Shown: positions 1 through 9,735, counted from the first letter of the stretch. The stretch: 35,548 bases of DNA from Bradyrhizobium viridifuturi (GCF_001238275.1 NZ_LGTB01000063.1:1-35548); one strand, 5' to 3'. Notes: a model not told the origin generated them from the letters alone. Made by a program: numbers and translations.

Positions 1-1
1 C

Positions 2-118
2 CTGGAGCAGCGGCGCGCCGATCGGCGCGCCCAGCGCCCGGCGGCACAGCGTGGCGGCCGCTGCAAGTCGCGCAACTGCCGCTGGTCGCCGTTCGGCGGC
101 TTGAGTGAACTGACCTGA
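2..118 (+). CDS. Possible 3' end of an unidentified gene entering from the left edge
   Basis: One forward frame is open from the window edge to a TGA at 116-118. It encodes an Arg-rich tail containing CKSRNCRWSPFGG. I do not recognise the family. The other two forward frames also stay open for most of this short GC-rich stretch, so the reading is weak and this could be non-coding. Confidence 0.2.
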   Translation: MEQRRADRRAQRPAAQRGGRCKSRNCRWSPFGGLSELT

Positions 119-405
119 AGCCCTCATCCCGCAATTGTCGCCGAAACCACAACAAAGCACTCACCATGTCCCCGCGCGCCGATCTCGAGATCCATCAACC
201 CCAGGTCTGGATAAGGTCTCGTACACCTATGGCGGGCAATGTCCCCACGGCCCGGCGCGTGTGGATGTGCGCCGGTTCGAACCGAACCATTGCGGAAAAG
301 ACTAAAGGCTGCGGCATCTCCGTCATTGTCACCACGCCCACCATTCTCTGCCCCACGCATTCGCAGACCTGCCAGCGCCGTGCGCGCTAACCCAAGGAAC
401 CGGTC
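119..405. other. Leader region upstream of the acyltransferase gene
   Basis: No frame here looks coding on either strand: the available translations are low-complexity Arg/Ser/Thr strings without family motifs. The only functional signal I can support is an AAGGAA Shine-Dalgarno sequence at about 394-399, before the ATG at 406. No clear terminator or operator is visible. Confidence 0.4.
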
Positions 406-3400
406 ATGATCAAGGAATTGATGACGTCCCGCCGCTTCGCGCCGCTGTTCTGGTCGCAGTTCTGCTCGGCATTGAACGACAACGTGCTGAAGAACGCGTT
501 GGTCATCATGCTGCTGTATGGCGTCGCCAACGAGCAGGGGCCGGCATTGGTCCAGCTCGCGGGCGCGGTGTTCATCCTCCCGTTCTTCGTGCTGTCGGCA
601 CTCGGCGGTGAGCTCGCCGACCGCTACGTCAAATCGATCGTCGCCCGCCGGCTGAAGTTCTTCGAGATCTTCGCCGCGGCTTTTGCTGCCGCCGGCTTCT
701 TCACCCATTCGATTCCGCTGCTGTTCATCGCGCTGGCGCTGTTCGGCATCGTGGCCGCGCTGTTCGGCCCGGTGAAATATGCCGTGCTGCCCGACCAGCT
801 GTCAGTGTCCGAACTCGCGACCGGCAACGCGCTGGTCGAGGGCGCGACCTTCATGGCGATCCTGATCGGCACCATCGCGGGCGGGCTGTTCGTCGCCGGC
901 GCCAGCCACATGGGCTGGATCTGCGCCGCCGTGGTCGGCCTGTCGGTGCTGTCGTGGGGATTTGCATCGCGCATTCCGGTGACGCAGCCCTCCGCGCCCG
1001 ATCTGCTGATCACCAGGAATCCCTGGACCTCGACGGTGCGCCTCTTGAAGTCGCTCTATGCCGAGCCGCGACTGTGGGACGGTATGGTGATCGTGTCCTG
1101 GTTCTGGATGGTCGGCGCGATCGTGCTGTCGCTGTTGCCCGCGCTGATCAAGGAAGGCGTCGGCGGCACCGAGGGCGTGGTCACGCTGTGCCTCGCCGTG
1201 TTCGCGATCGGCATCGCCGCCGGCTCGCTGTTCGCTGCGCAGCTCAGCCATGTCCGGCCGAACCTCGCGCTGGTGCCGATCGGCGCCATCGTGATGGGCG
1301 TGATCGGCCTCGACCTCGCTTGGGCGATCGGCACCACTTCGCTCGGCAAGGATGTGACCGCAGCTGCATTCGCGGCCTCGTTAGGCGGCTTCCGGATGCT
1401 GGCCGACTTCTTCCTGTTCGCCTTCGGCGGCGGCCTGTTCGTGGTACCGTCATTTGCCGCCGTGCAGGCCTGGACCGCGCCGTCCGAGCGCGCCCGCATC
1501 ATCGCCGCCGGCAACATCCTGCAGGCCGGCTTCATGGTCGCCGGCGCGGTGTTCGTCGGCGCGCTGCAGGCTACCGGTCTGCCGATCGCCTGGATCTTCT
1601 TCGGCCTTGCGATCGCGAGCTTCGGCACCGTCTGGTTCGTGCTGACCAAGTGGGGCAAGGAGGGCGTGCGCGATTTCGGTGCGCTGCTGTTCCGCGCGCT
1701 GTTCCGCCTCGAGGTGCGCGGCATGGAAAACCTGCCGCCCGCCGGCACCCGGATGCTGATCGCGCCCAATCACGTCAGCCTGGTCGACGGTCCGTTGCTG
1801 CATGCCATGCTGCCGATCGACGCTAGCTTCGCCGTCGACACCGGCATCGCCAAGGCGTGGTGGGCCAAGCCGTTCCTGAAGATGATCAGGCACTACACGA
1901 TGGACCCGTCGAAGCCGCTGGCTGCGCGCGATCTGATCAAGCTGGTCGCCGCCGGCGAGCCGGTCGTGATCTTCCCGGAAGGCCGCATCACGGTCTCCGG
2001 CTCGCTGATGAAGGTCTATGACGGCACTGCGATGATCGCCGACAAGGCCGATGCGGTGGTCGTTCCGGTCCGCATCGAGGGCGCGCAGCGCTCGCATCTC
2101 AGCTATCTCAAGAACGGCGAGATCAAGCGCTCCTGGTTCCCCAAGGTGACGATCTCGATCCTGCCGCCGGTGAAGCTGCCGGTCGACCAGGCGCTGAGGG
2201 GCAAGGCGCGTCGCAACGCCGCCGGTGCCGCGCTGCAGGACGTCATGATCGATGCCATGGTCCAGAACGCAATGCTCGACCAGACGTTGTTCGAGGGCCT
2301 CGGCCATGCCTATCGCGACCGCGACACCGGCAAGCCGATCATCGAGGACGCGCTCGGCACCAAGCTGACCTATCGCAAGCTGATCCTCGGCGCGCAGGTT
2401 TTGAGCCGCAAGCTCGAGCAGGGGACTTCGGTGGGCGAGAATGTCGGCGTGCTGCTGCCGAACTCGGCCGGCGTCGCCGTCGTGTTCATGGCGCTGCAGA
2501 CCATCGGCCGCGTGCCGGCGATGCTCAACTTCTCGGCCGGTCCGGTCAATGTGCTGGCCGCGATGAAGGCGGCGCAGGTCAAGACCGTGCTGACCTCGCA
2601 GGCCTTCATCGAGAAGGGCAAGCTCGACAAGCTGATCGCGGCGATGGCCGGCCAGGCCCGCGTGATCTATCTCGAAGATGTGCGTGGCGGCATCAGCCTC
2701 ACTGACAAGATCGCAGGCTTCCGCGCCGGCATCGCGCCGCGCGTCGTCCGCAACGCCAACGATCCCGCGGTTGTCCTGTTCACCTCGGGCTCGGAGGGCA
2801 CCCCGAAGGGCGTCGTGCTGTCCCACCGCAACATCCTCGCCAACGCGGCGCAGGCGCTGGCGCGGGTCGACGCCAATGCCAATGACAAGGTGTTCAACGT
2901 CCTGCCGGTGTTCCACTCGTTCGGTCTGACCGGCGGCATGATGATGCCGCTCCTCGGCGGCATTCCGATCTTCATGTATCCGTCGCCGCTGCATTACCGG
3001 ATCGTGCCCGAGCTGATCTACCAGACCGGCGCCACCATCCTGTTCGGCACTGACACCTTCCTCACCGGTTACGCCCGCTCGGCACATGCCTATGATTTCC
3101 GTACGCTGCGGCTCGTCATCGCCGGCGCGGAAGCGGTGAAGGAGCGCACCCGGCAGGTCTACATGGAGCGCTACGGCATCCGCATCCTCGAAGGCTACGG
3201 CGTCACCGAGACCGCGCCGGTGCTGGCGATGAACACGCCGATGGCCAACCGCCAGGGCACCGTCGGCCGGATCTCGCCGCTGATGCAGTACCGCCTCGAT
3301 CCGGTCCCCGGCATCGAGGAGGGCGGCCGCCTCTCGGTGAAGGGGCCGAACGTGATGATCGGCTATCTCCGTGCCGAGAATCCCGGCGTACTGGAGCCGC

Positions 3401-3873
3401 TGCCCGATGGTTGGCACGACACCGGCGACATCGTCACGGTCGATGCGCAGGGCTTCATCGCGATCAAGGGCCGCGCCAAGCGCTTCGCCAAGATCGCGGG
3501 CGAAATGGTCTCGCTCTCCGCAGTGGAGGCGATGGCATCGGCGCTGTGGCCGCAGGCGATGTCGGTTGCGGTGACGCTGCCCGATCAGCGCAAGGGCGAA
3601 CGCATCGTGCTGCTCACCACGCAGAAGGATGCCGACCGATCCGCGATGCAGCGCCAGGCCAAGAGCGTCGGCGCCTCGGAGCTCGCGGTGCCCGCCGACA
3701 TCCGCGTCGTCGACAAGGTGCCGCTGCTCGGCACCGGCAAGACCGACTATGTCGGTGCCACCGCATTGGCCAAGGAACTCGCCGCTGCGGCGCCTGCGCC
3801 CGCGCCGCAGGTGGATGAGAATACCGATGCGGCCGAGGCCGAACCGGAGCCGCGTCAGCAACACGTTGCATGA
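406..3873 (+). CDS. Fused lysophospholipid transporter / acyltransferase / acyl-ACP synthetase (Aas-type)
   Basis: This 1155-residue inner-membrane protein joins three activities used to re-acylate lysophospholipids. Residues about 1-420 form an MFS-type (LplT-like) flippase with many hydrophobic segments. Residues about 430-620 form a PlsC acyltransferase, with the NHxxxxD-type motif NHVSLVDG near 455 and FPEGR near 523. Residues about 650-1130 form an AMP-binding adenylase with the P-loop LFTSGSEGTPKG near 790 and the YGVTET motif. In E. coli the transporter (LplT) and the bifunctional enzyme (Aas) are separate; the triple fusion is known in several proteobacteria. The start is fixed by AAGGAA seven bases upstream. 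The tail is Ala/Pro/Glu-rich and probably disordered. The frame is intact over 3.4 kb. It appears to be transcribed alone or with the monooxygenase 75 bases downstream. Confidence 0.93.
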   Translation: MIKELMTSRRFAPLFWSQFCSALNDNVLKNALVIMLLYGVANEQGPALVQLAGAVFILPFFVLSALGGELADRYVKSIVARRLKFFEIFAAAFAAAGFFTHSIPLLFIALALFGIVAALFGPVKYAVLPDQLSVSELATGNALVEGATFMAILIGTIAGGLFVAGASHMGWICAAVVGLSVLSWGFASRIPVTQPSAPDLLITRNPWTSTVRLLKSLYAEPRLWDGMVIVSWFWMVGAIVLSLLPALIKEGVGGTEGVVTLCLAVFAIGIAAGSLFAAQLSHVRPNLALVPIGAIVMGVIGLDLAWAIGTTSLGKDVTAAAFAASLGGFRMLADFFLFAFGGGLFVVPSFAAVQAWTAPSERARIIAAGNILQAGFMVAGAVFVGALQATGLPIAWIFFGLAIASFGTVWFVLTKWGKEGVRDFGALLFRALFRLEVRGMENLPPAGTRMLIAPNHVSLVDGPLLHAMLPIDASFAVDTGIAKAWWAKPFLKMIRHYTMDPSKPLAARDLIKLVAAGEPVVIFPEGRITVSGSLMKVYDGTAMIADKADAVVVPVRIEGAQRSHLSYLKNGEIKRSWFPKVTISILPPVKLPVDQALRGKARRNAAGAALQDVMIDAMVQNAMLDQTLFEGLGHAYRDRDTGKPIIEDALGTKLTYRKLILGAQVLSRKLEQGTSVGENVGVLLPNSAGVAVVFMALQTIGRVPAMLNFSAGPVNVLAAMKAAQVKTVLTSQAFIEKGKLDKLIAAMAGQARVIYLEDVRGGISLTDKIAGFRAGIAPRVVRNANDPAVVLFTSGSEGTPKGVVLSHRNILANAAQALARVDANANDKVFNVLPVFHSFGLTGGMMMPLLGGIPIFMYPSPLHYRIVPELIYQTGATILFGTDTFLTGYARSAHAYDFRTLRLVIAGAEAVKERTRQVYMERYGIRILEGYGVTETAPVLAMNTPMANRQGTVGRISPLMQYRLDPVPGIEEGGRLSVKGPNVMIGYLRAENPGVLEPLPDGWHDTGDIVTVDAQGFIAIKGRAKRFAKIAGEMVSLSAVEAMASALWPQAMSVAVTLPDQRKGERIVLLTTQKDADRSAMQRQAKSVGASELAVPADIRVVDKVPLLGTGKTDYVGATALAKELAAAAPAPAPQVDENTDAAEAEPEPRQQHVA

Positions 3874-3948
3874 GTGCTGGCATGATGGTTGTGCTTTCCG
3901 GGAGCATGTTGTCAGATAGACGGCAACTGCTCCCGAGAAAGCACGATC

Positions 3949-5732
3949 ATGCTGGACAAACTGAACCCGGCGACCGAGGACACGCCTGAATTCGCTGCCG
4001 AGCAATGGATCGGCGCGCTCGATGCGGCGCTCGCCAGCCGCTCCGCTAATGCTCTCACCGCATTGTTCGCGCCCGAGAGCCACTGGCGCAATATCTTCGG
4101 CATTTCCTGGTATTTTGCGACGTTCAGCGGGCAGCAGAGCGTCGTTGCCGAGCTGCTAGAACGCGCTGTCGCCGTCAGCGCGTGGGGATTTCGTCTCGAC
4201 AACCATGCCTTGATACCTCGGCGGACCGTGGTGGCCGGACGCGAGGTGATCGAGGCCGTATTTGCCTTCGATACGTCGAATGGGCCGGGCACCGGCGCGA
4301 TCCGCCTGCTTCCGGACGCCGATGGAAATTCCGCGGCGTGGACCTTCTCCACCATGCTCGACTTCAACCGCATCTGCGATGCCCGCGCCGGGCGCGCCGC
4401 CGAACAATCGCATGCGCGCGATTTCGCCGCACCCGACTGGCTGGAGCAGCGCCATGCCTCGCGCGCTTATGCCGACCGCGAGCCCGACGTGCTGATCGTC
4501 GGCGGAGGCCATGCCGGCATCGCGGCCGCGGTCGAGTGCAAGCGGATCGGGCTCGACGCGCTGATCGTCGATCGCGAGCGTCGCATCGGCGACAATTGGC
4601 GGCTGCGCTACCGCGGGCTCAAGCTGCACAACAAGACGCCGGTCAACCTGTTCCGCTACCTGCCGTTCCCGCCGACCTTTCCGGACTACATCCCGAAGGA
4701 CAAGATCGCGAATTGGCTGGAAAGCTACGTCGACATCATGGAGCTCGACTTCTGGACCGAGACCTCGTTCGACCGCGCGCGCTATGACGATGCCACGCAA
4801 CGCTGGACGGTGACGCTGCAACGGAGCGATGGCCTGCGCAGGCTGCATCCGAAGCACATCGTGCTCGCGACCAGCGTCAGCGGCACGCCGAATATCCCGA
4901 CCATTCCCGGCATCGAGCACTTCAAGGGCAAGGTGCTGCATTCCAGCCAGTTCGCCGCGGGGCGCGAATGGGCAGGCCGCTCGGTGGTCGTATTCGGCAC
5001 CGGCACCAGCGCGCATGACATCTGCCAGGAACTGCACGCTGCCGGCGCCGACGTCACCATGGTCCAGCGCAGCCCGACCATGGTGGTCAATGTCGAGCCG
5101 GCACAGCTCTACGACAAGACCTATCTCGCGACGGCCCGCCGATCGAGGTGCGCGACATCCTCAATTCCGGCGTGCCGCTGCCGGTCATGAAGGTCGCGCA
5201 CAAGATCATCACCGACGAGGTGAAGCGGCTCGATGCGCCCCTGCTGTCGCGGCTGGAGCGCGCCGGCTTCCGGCTCGAATTCGGCGAGGACGGCACCGGC
5301 TGGCCGCTGAAATTCCGCTCCCGCGGCGGCGGCTACTACTTCAACGTTGGCTGCTCCGAACTGATCGCCGACGGCAAGATCCGCCTGATCCAGGCCGCCG
5401 ACATCACCGGCTTCACCGCCGATGGCCTCGCGCTGAACGACGGCACGTCGCTCGCCGCCGAGCTGTTCGTGCTCGCGACCGGCTACAAGGGTCCCGACCA
5501 TCTCGTCGGCAAGCTGTTCGGTGACGACGTCGCCGCGCGCGTCGGCCGCGTCTGGGGCTTTGACGACGCGACGCAGGAGCTGCGCAACATGTGGACACGC
5601 ACACCGCAGCCCGGCCTCTGGTTCACCGGCGGTGCGTTCTCGCAGGCCCGTATCTACAGCCGCTTCATCGCGCTGCAGATCGCCGCGATCGAGGCCGGCA
5701 CGCTTTCCAAGCACTTGAACTGCAAGCACTGA
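3949..5732 (+). CDS. FAD-dependent (flavin/Baeyer-Villiger type) monooxygenase with N-terminal SnoaL-like domain; frame broken by one missing base near 5130
   Basis: The reconstructed protein has about 594 residues. Residues about 15-145 resemble a SnoaL/NTF2-like domain. An FAD Rossmann motif follows (VLIVGGGHAG, about 181-190), then the FMO signature FKGKVLHSSQF (about 325-335) and an NADPH Rossmann motif VVVFGTGTSA (about 347-356). These match class B flavin monooxygenases, which hydroxylate substrates or turn ketones into esters. After residue 394 the reading runs off into an Arg/Ser-rich string and stops at 5190. One added base in GCG-ACGGC near 5130 restores ADGPPIEVRDILN and continues to 5732. 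Either the sequence has an error or the gene is a very recent pseudogene. ATG 3949 is chosen because the sequence around 3889 is unlike the family. An esterase follows nine bases later, which supports a Baeyer-Villiger role by inference. Confidence 0.85.
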
Positions 5733-5741
5733 AGGACTCCC

Positions 5742-6704
5742 ATGCCGCTCCGGCTCGATGCCATCATTGCCAACATCATCCCGCTGCTGCCGCTGCGCGA
5801 TCCCGCCACCATGACGCCGCAGAGCGCGCGCGATTCGTTGCGCGCGCTGGCCGAGGCGCGCAAGGCGGTGCCGCCGCCGCCGGTCGATGTTGCCAGCGAC
5901 ATCGAGGTCGAGGGCGCCGGCGGCAAGCTCGCCGCGCGGCTCTATCGCAACGGCGGCGGCACGGCGCCGACCGTGATCTTCTTCCATGGCGGCGGCTGGG
6001 TCGCCGGCGATCTCGAGACCCATGATCGCCAGGCCCGCAACCTCGTGATCGAGACCGGTGCAGTGGTGATCTCGGTCGATTACCGCCGCCCGCCGGAGAC
6101 GCGCTTTCCCGGCGCGTTCGAGGATGCGTTCGCCGCGGTCCGCGACGTCGTGGCGCGCATCAGCGAATTCGGCGGTGATCTCTCCCGCGTCGGTGTCGCC
6201 GGCGATTCCGCGGGCGGCAATCTTGCCGCGACCTCAGCGCTCGCCTGTCGCGACGCCGGCATCGCGCTCGCCGGGCAGCTGCTGGTCTATCCCGTCACCG
6301 ACGTGGTCGGCAATTTCGCCGATCCCGCGGAGAACGCGAAATTCCCGTCGCGCGCCGAGAATGCCGAGGGCTACTTCCTGTCGCGGGCGGTGATGGAGTG
6401 GTTCTGCGGGCATTATCTCGCGAACTCCGCGCAAGGCACCGACTGGCGCGTCTCGCCGCTGCGTGCGACGAGCCTCAAAGGTGCCGCCCCGGCGGTCGTC
6501 ACCACGGCCTGGTTCGACCCGCTGCGCGATGAGGGCCATGCTTATGCGAGGGCGTTGCAGGAGGCCGGCGTGCCGGTGACCTATCACACGGGCGAGGGAC
6601 TCATTCACGGCTATTTCGGCCTCGGCGATGCCTCGGATGCCGCGCGCGCCGAGGCGCAGCGCGCGCGGGCCGATTTCCGGGTGTTGTTGGAGAAGGGGGT
6701 GTAA
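5742..6704 (+). CDS. Alpha/beta hydrolase, hormone-sensitive-lipase family esterase
   Basis: This 320-residue cytoplasmic esterase/lipase has the HSL-family oxyanion motif HGGGW at residues 82-86 and the nucleophile elbow GDSAGG with Ser156. The likely remaining triad residues are Asp259 (FDPLRDEG) and His289 (IHGYF). Length and order fit bacterial family IV carboxylesterases, and no signal peptide is present. The gene starts nine bases after the monooxygenase stop, with AAGGA just upstream of the ATG, so co-transcription is likely. A Baeyer-Villiger enzyme produces an ester or lactone that an esterase cleaves, so the pair may open a ketone substrate. The substrate cannot be told from sequence. 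Confidence 0.93.
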   Translation: MPLRLDAIIANIIPLLPLRDPATMTPQSARDSLRALAEARKAVPPPPVDVASDIEVEGAGGKLAARLYRNGGGTAPTVIFFHGGGWVAGDLETHDRQARNLVIETGAVVISVDYRRPPETRFPGAFEDAFAAVRDVVARISEFGGDLSRVGVAGDSAGGNLAATSALACRDAGIALAGQLLVYPVTDVVGNFADPAENAKFPSRAENAEGYFLSRAVMEWFCGHYLANSAQGTDWRVSPLRATSLKGAAPAVVTTAWFDPLRDEGHAYARALQEAGVPVTYHTGEGLIHGYFGLGDASDAARAEAQRARADFRVLLEKGV

Positions 6705-6869
6705 CTCCCCTTACCCGCCCCTGCAGGCACGCACGCGGGAGGTGCGTCGCCGAAATATCGAAAATCAACCCCATGCAAAGGAGCCGAGGGCGGTGGCCGG
6801 CGCTCGACCAGGCGGCTTGACGCGTCGGGCAACTCACCGGCATTCTTCCAATATTCCGAAATCACTTCT
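6705..6869. other. Intergenic spacer after the esterase
   Basis: Non-coding spacer between the esterase stop and the hairpin repeat at 6870. I see no T-rich terminator and no conserved small gene on either strand. Confidence 0.4.
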
Positions 6870-7040
6870 CCCGTCGTCCCGGCCAAGCCAACGGGTCGGC
6901 GCGCAGCGCCGCCCGATGACAGGCTCCGCGCGAGCCGGGACCCATAACCACAGGGTGCAGTTGTCGCGCGACGCTGTGGCCCCAGTTCAATCCATCCCCA
7001 CGTCCTGTGGTTATGGGTCCCGGCCTGCGCCGGGACGACG
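6870..7040. repeat. Dispersed inverted repeat, family 1, copy A
   Basis: Twenty-base perfect inverted arms, CCTGTGGTTATGGGTCCCGG at 7004-7023 and its complement at 6935-6954, flank a short unique centre containing TGTGGCCCCAG. Outer arms GTCGTCCCGG and CCGGGACGAC bracket the unit. Related units lie at 8412-8553 and 32088-32213. It is non-coding, and such structures are common between genes in Bradyrhizobium. In this position it could stall transcription between the convergent genes on either side. Confidence 0.8.
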
Positions 7041-7094
7041 ATGTGGATGGTTTCGCGTTCTATAGCTTCGCCTTCAGTTGTCCCTCAACACCGC

Positions 7095-8300
7095 TCAATC
7101 ATTCCCAATGGTGTCGCCGAACAGCTGCCAGGTCTCGCCGTTGAACTTCTGCAGCCGCATCGCCTCGACCGGGAAATAGTCGGTCGACGAGGTCTTCACC
7201 TTGATGCCGGGCAGGAACATCGGCAGCGCGATGTCGAGATTGGCGGCCTGCTTCATGATGTTCTCATGGGTGAGGTCGTCGCCGCATTGCTTGAGCACCT
7301 GCACCGTCGCCTCCGCCACCACATAGCCGTAGACGATCAACTGGTCCTGCAGATTGCCGTCGGGGAAATACTTCTTCATGAAGTCCTGCCAGGCGATGAC
7401 GTCCGGGTCCGCCTTCCACTGCGGATCGTTCGGATCCTTCAGCGAGTAGGACGAGATGATGTCCTTGGAGTATTCGAAGCCGGCCGGCTTCAGCACCGAG
7501 GACACCGAGGTCGAGGTCGCGGCGAGGAAGAACATGTCGGGCTTCCAGCCGATCTCGCCGATCTTCTTGATCGCCTGCGCCGCCTGCTTCGGGATCGCGT
7601 GCATGAACAGCACGTTGGCGCCGGAGGCCTTCAGCTTCACGATCTGGCTGTCGACCGTCGGGTCGGTCGATTCATAGGTCGTCTCCGCCACCACCATCTT
7701 GGCGGTGTTGTCCGGCCCCAGCCCCTTCTTGAAGCCGTTGCCGTAATCCTTGCCGGCGTCGTCGTTCTGGTAGAACAGCGCGATCCTCGCGTCCGGCTTG
7801 TTGGTCAGCACATATTTGGCATAGACCGCGGTCTCGGCCTGGTACGACGGCTGGAAGCCGATCGACCACGGATAATGCTGATAGTCGCCCCACAGCGTGG
7901 CGCCGGCGCCGACGAACAGCTGCGGCACTTTCTTGTCGTTGAGATATTTGCGCACGGCAAGCCCGGTCGGCGTGCCCAGCGGATTGAGGATCGCGGCGAC
8001 CTCCTCCTGCTCGACCAGCTTGCGGGTCTGCTCCACCGTCTTCGGCGGCGAGTAGCCGTCGTCGAGCGTGATCAGGTTGATCTTGCGCCCGTTCACGCCG
8101 CCCTGGTCGTTGATCATTTTGAAGTAGGCGGCCTGGGTCTTCGCGATCACGCTGTAGGCCGACGCCGCGCCGGAGAATGGCGAGGTCTGTCCGAGCTTGA
8201 TCTCGGTGTCGCTGGCGCCCGTGCCGTATTTCTTCTCGGCGGCGTGCACCTGTGTCGCGAGCGCAAGCGCGAGCGTTGCCGTGATGGCCTTCCAGATCAT
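7095..8300 (-). CDS. ABC transporter periplasmic substrate-binding protein, branched-chain amino acid type
   Basis: This 401-residue protein belongs to the periplasmic binding protein family 6 (LivJ-like). A Sec signal peptide covers residues 1-20, with cleavage expected after VHA in ATQVHA-AEKK. The mature protein begins with the family pattern KLGQTSPFSGAASAY and continues through INDQGGVNGRKI and an SGANVLF segment, ending with a typical lobe-closing region (GDTIGND). Ligands of this family include branched-chain amino acids, amides, urea and aromatic acids; the actual ligand is not readable here. No permease or ATPase gene is nearby, so it is an orphan that must pair with a distant transporter. 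AGGGAGG lies six bases before the ATG. Confidence 0.93.
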   Translation of the reverse strand: MIWKAITATLALALATQVHAAEKKYGTGASDTEIKLGQTSPFSGAASAYSVIAKTQAAYFKMINDQGGVNGRKINLITLDDGYSPPKTVEQTRKLVEQEEVAAILNPLGTPTGLAVRKYLNDKKVPQLFVGAGATLWGDYQHYPWSIGFQPSYQAETAVYAKYVLTNKPDARIALFYQNDDAGKDYGNGFKKGLGPDNTAKMVVAETTYESTDPTVDSQIVKLKASGANVLFMHAIPKQAAQAIKKIGEIGWKPDMFFLAATSTSVSSVLKPAGFEYSKDIISSYSLKDPNDPQWKADPDVIAWQDFMKKYFPDGNLQDQLIVYGYVVAEATVQVLKQCGDDLTHENIMKQAANLDIALPMFLPGIKVKTSSTDYFPVEAMRLQKFNGETWQLFGDTIGND

Positions 8301-8411
8301 CGTGAGCCTCCCTGTGCGTTTTTTGTTGTTCGCGAGGGAAAGCTTACGCAGGTCGGGGGAGGCAGGCTTGTGGCGAGACGCCGGGGCAGGAATGCGAAAA
8401 TGCGGCTATTG

Positions 8412-8553
8412 CCGTCGTCCCGGCCTAGTGCGCAATTGCGCACGGGAGCCGGGACCCATAACCACTAATGTTTGCCGTTACACGGAATGTTGCCCCAGCG
8501 TCGCATCACACAAATAGCCGGGGTAGTGGGTCCCGGCTTTCGCCGGGAGACGA
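8412..8553. repeat. Dispersed inverted repeat, family 1, copy B (degenerate)
   Basis: It shares GTCGTCCCGGCC at its left end, CCGGGACCCATAACCAC at about 8451-8467, and GTGGGTCCCGG plus CGCCGGGAGACGA at its right end. The right arm lacks the GTTAT block, so the hairpin is imperfect. The centre TTGCCCCAGCG corresponds to the centre of copies A and C. Confidence 0.7.
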
Positions 8554-8564
8554 TGGTGGAAAGA

Positions 8565-8789
8565 TCAGCGGTAGCGCACGCTGCCGGTCGTCACCGGATC
8601 GGTCGGCAGCACGGTGGCGCCGGCGCGGTTGGCGGCGGCGGAGGTGATCATGCCGGTCTCGCCCTTCAGCACATTGCGGGGCGGGTTGAATTCGAGGATG
8701 ACGAGGGCCGCGGTCGCCAGCACCGCCACGGCGGCGGTCGCGATCGCAGGCATCAGTCTTCCGCGCGTATCGGCTGCGCGAACTTGCAT
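8565..8789 (-). CDS. Small single-span membrane protein, function unknown
   Basis: This 74-residue protein has a short basic N-terminus and one hydrophobic helix at about residues 13-32 (IATAAVAVLATAALVILEF). A polar C-terminus follows, ending in TGSVRYR. A good AAAGGA ribosome site lies about nine bases before the ATG. I do not recognise the family. The layout suggests an inner-membrane-anchored or secreted small protein. It has no partner gene: repeat copy B lies downstream and the gene-poor islet upstream. It could be spurious, but the ribosome site and the clean hydrophobic segment favour a real gene. Confidence 0.55.
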   Translation of the reverse strand: MQVRAADTRGRLMPAIATAAVAVLATAALVILEFNPPRNVLKGETGMITSAAANRAGATVLPTDPVTTGSVRYR

Positions 8790-9209
8790 TGATCAATTCC
8801 TTTATCGGGGTCGTTCTTTGGACGTGACATAAGAACGGCCAGGCTTCTTCCCAAGAGTGCGGCGCGCATGCCTCACAATCAGTTGTACCGGCCGTGATGT
8901 CCCTCACGGATTTCGAGCCGCGCAGCTTGGCTGCATCGAATCGCAATCGTGTCGGACGGCTTGTTTGCACACTAATATCTGGAAGAGATCGTGGCGTTTT
9001 GCATGCGCCTCATGCGCTCGTGATGAAGCGAATGAGTTTGTGATTAATGGGCACGCGAGAGGCCGCGTTTGCCTTTATTTAAAGGGTTTCTTTATTGGCC
9101 GAGGGGCGTGCGTTAAGCCTTTCTTCACGCACGAACAGCGCGTCGGCATAGATTCGCGTCGTGACGAGCGATGACACCGCTGTCATTGTCAGCAGTTGGC
9201 ATTGACAGC
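8790..9209. other. Gene-poor stretch, AT-richer than the surroundings
   Basis: No convincing coding frame on either strand. Composition falls visibly toward A/T around 8970-9110 (for example TTTATTTAAAGGG near 9075). An imperfect inverted pair GCTGTCATTG / CATTGACAGC lies near 9179-9211. I see no tRNA or terminator. Confidence 0.4.
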
Positions 9210-9735
9210 TTTGTCATTGCGAGGAGCGCAGCGACGAAGCAATCCATCTCTCGGTGTGCGTGTCTATGGGTTGTTTTGCTTCTCGTGTCTTCGCGCATAG
9301 AAGAATCCACTCACGCCGTCGCGCGCGCGGTGGTCGGATCGGTTCACTGTCAAACGGCAGGAGAGGGTGTGTGCGCACTCTCTCGTGGCGCGATAGGCCC
9401 GAGCCTTGCGGCAGCGTGACCCCCCGCTTGTCAGCAGAGGACGCAGGGAATGCTGGGTACCGGCACGCACCCATGGGTCCCCGAGCAACAAATAGTTCGG
9501 AGGCAGGACCACAGGTACGGCCGGGTTTCCCTGCGTTCCCCGCGTAGGTGTCCCCGCGAGAAAGCATCTTCGCGGCAGCGATGACAAGCAAGCCTGGTCT
9601 CTCCGAGAGAACACTATGGCGCCGGGCCTGCACGACCTCGCGGTCCGCGACGAGCGCGCTTATCTCGCGCGCCCACAGCGTCCAACGCATCGCGCCTCAA
9701 CGTTCGGGATGATCGCGATACGCTCGGGCGTGGTA
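9210..9735. repeat. Dispersed repeat element, family 2, long form
   Basis: It opens with TCATTGCGAGGAGCGCAGCG then ACGAAGCAATCCAT, the same motif that opens the element at 13275. The following 500 bases contain open frames on both strands with Arg/Pro-rich translations (on minus, segments such as PTRGTQGNPAVP and LLLGDPWVRAGTQ). I recognise these as the kind of spurious translation that recurs around Bradyrhizobium repeats. I therefore call this non-coding repeat DNA. Its right boundary is approximate. Confidence 0.5.

Noticed and set aside
124..708. Long minus-strand open frame opposite the start of the acyltransferase gene
   Set aside because: It is an antisense frame of a clearly coding high-GC gene, has an Arg/Gln/His-rich composition and no family motif.
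1450..4083. Very long minus-strand open frame (877 codons) opposite the acyltransferase
   Set aside because: Its translation is Arg/His/Gln/Asp-rich without domains. Such mirror frames arise from strong third-position G/C in the real plus-strand gene.
7041..8468. 475-codon plus-strand open frame opposite the ABC binding protein
   Set aside because: The minus strand carries a full family-matching protein with a signal peptide and ribosome site; the plus frame has no motif.
9214..9690. Open frames on both strands in the repeat region
   Set aside because: The translations contain the kind of text that recurs in dispersed Bradyrhizobium repeats and lack ribosome sites, so I treat them as spurious.
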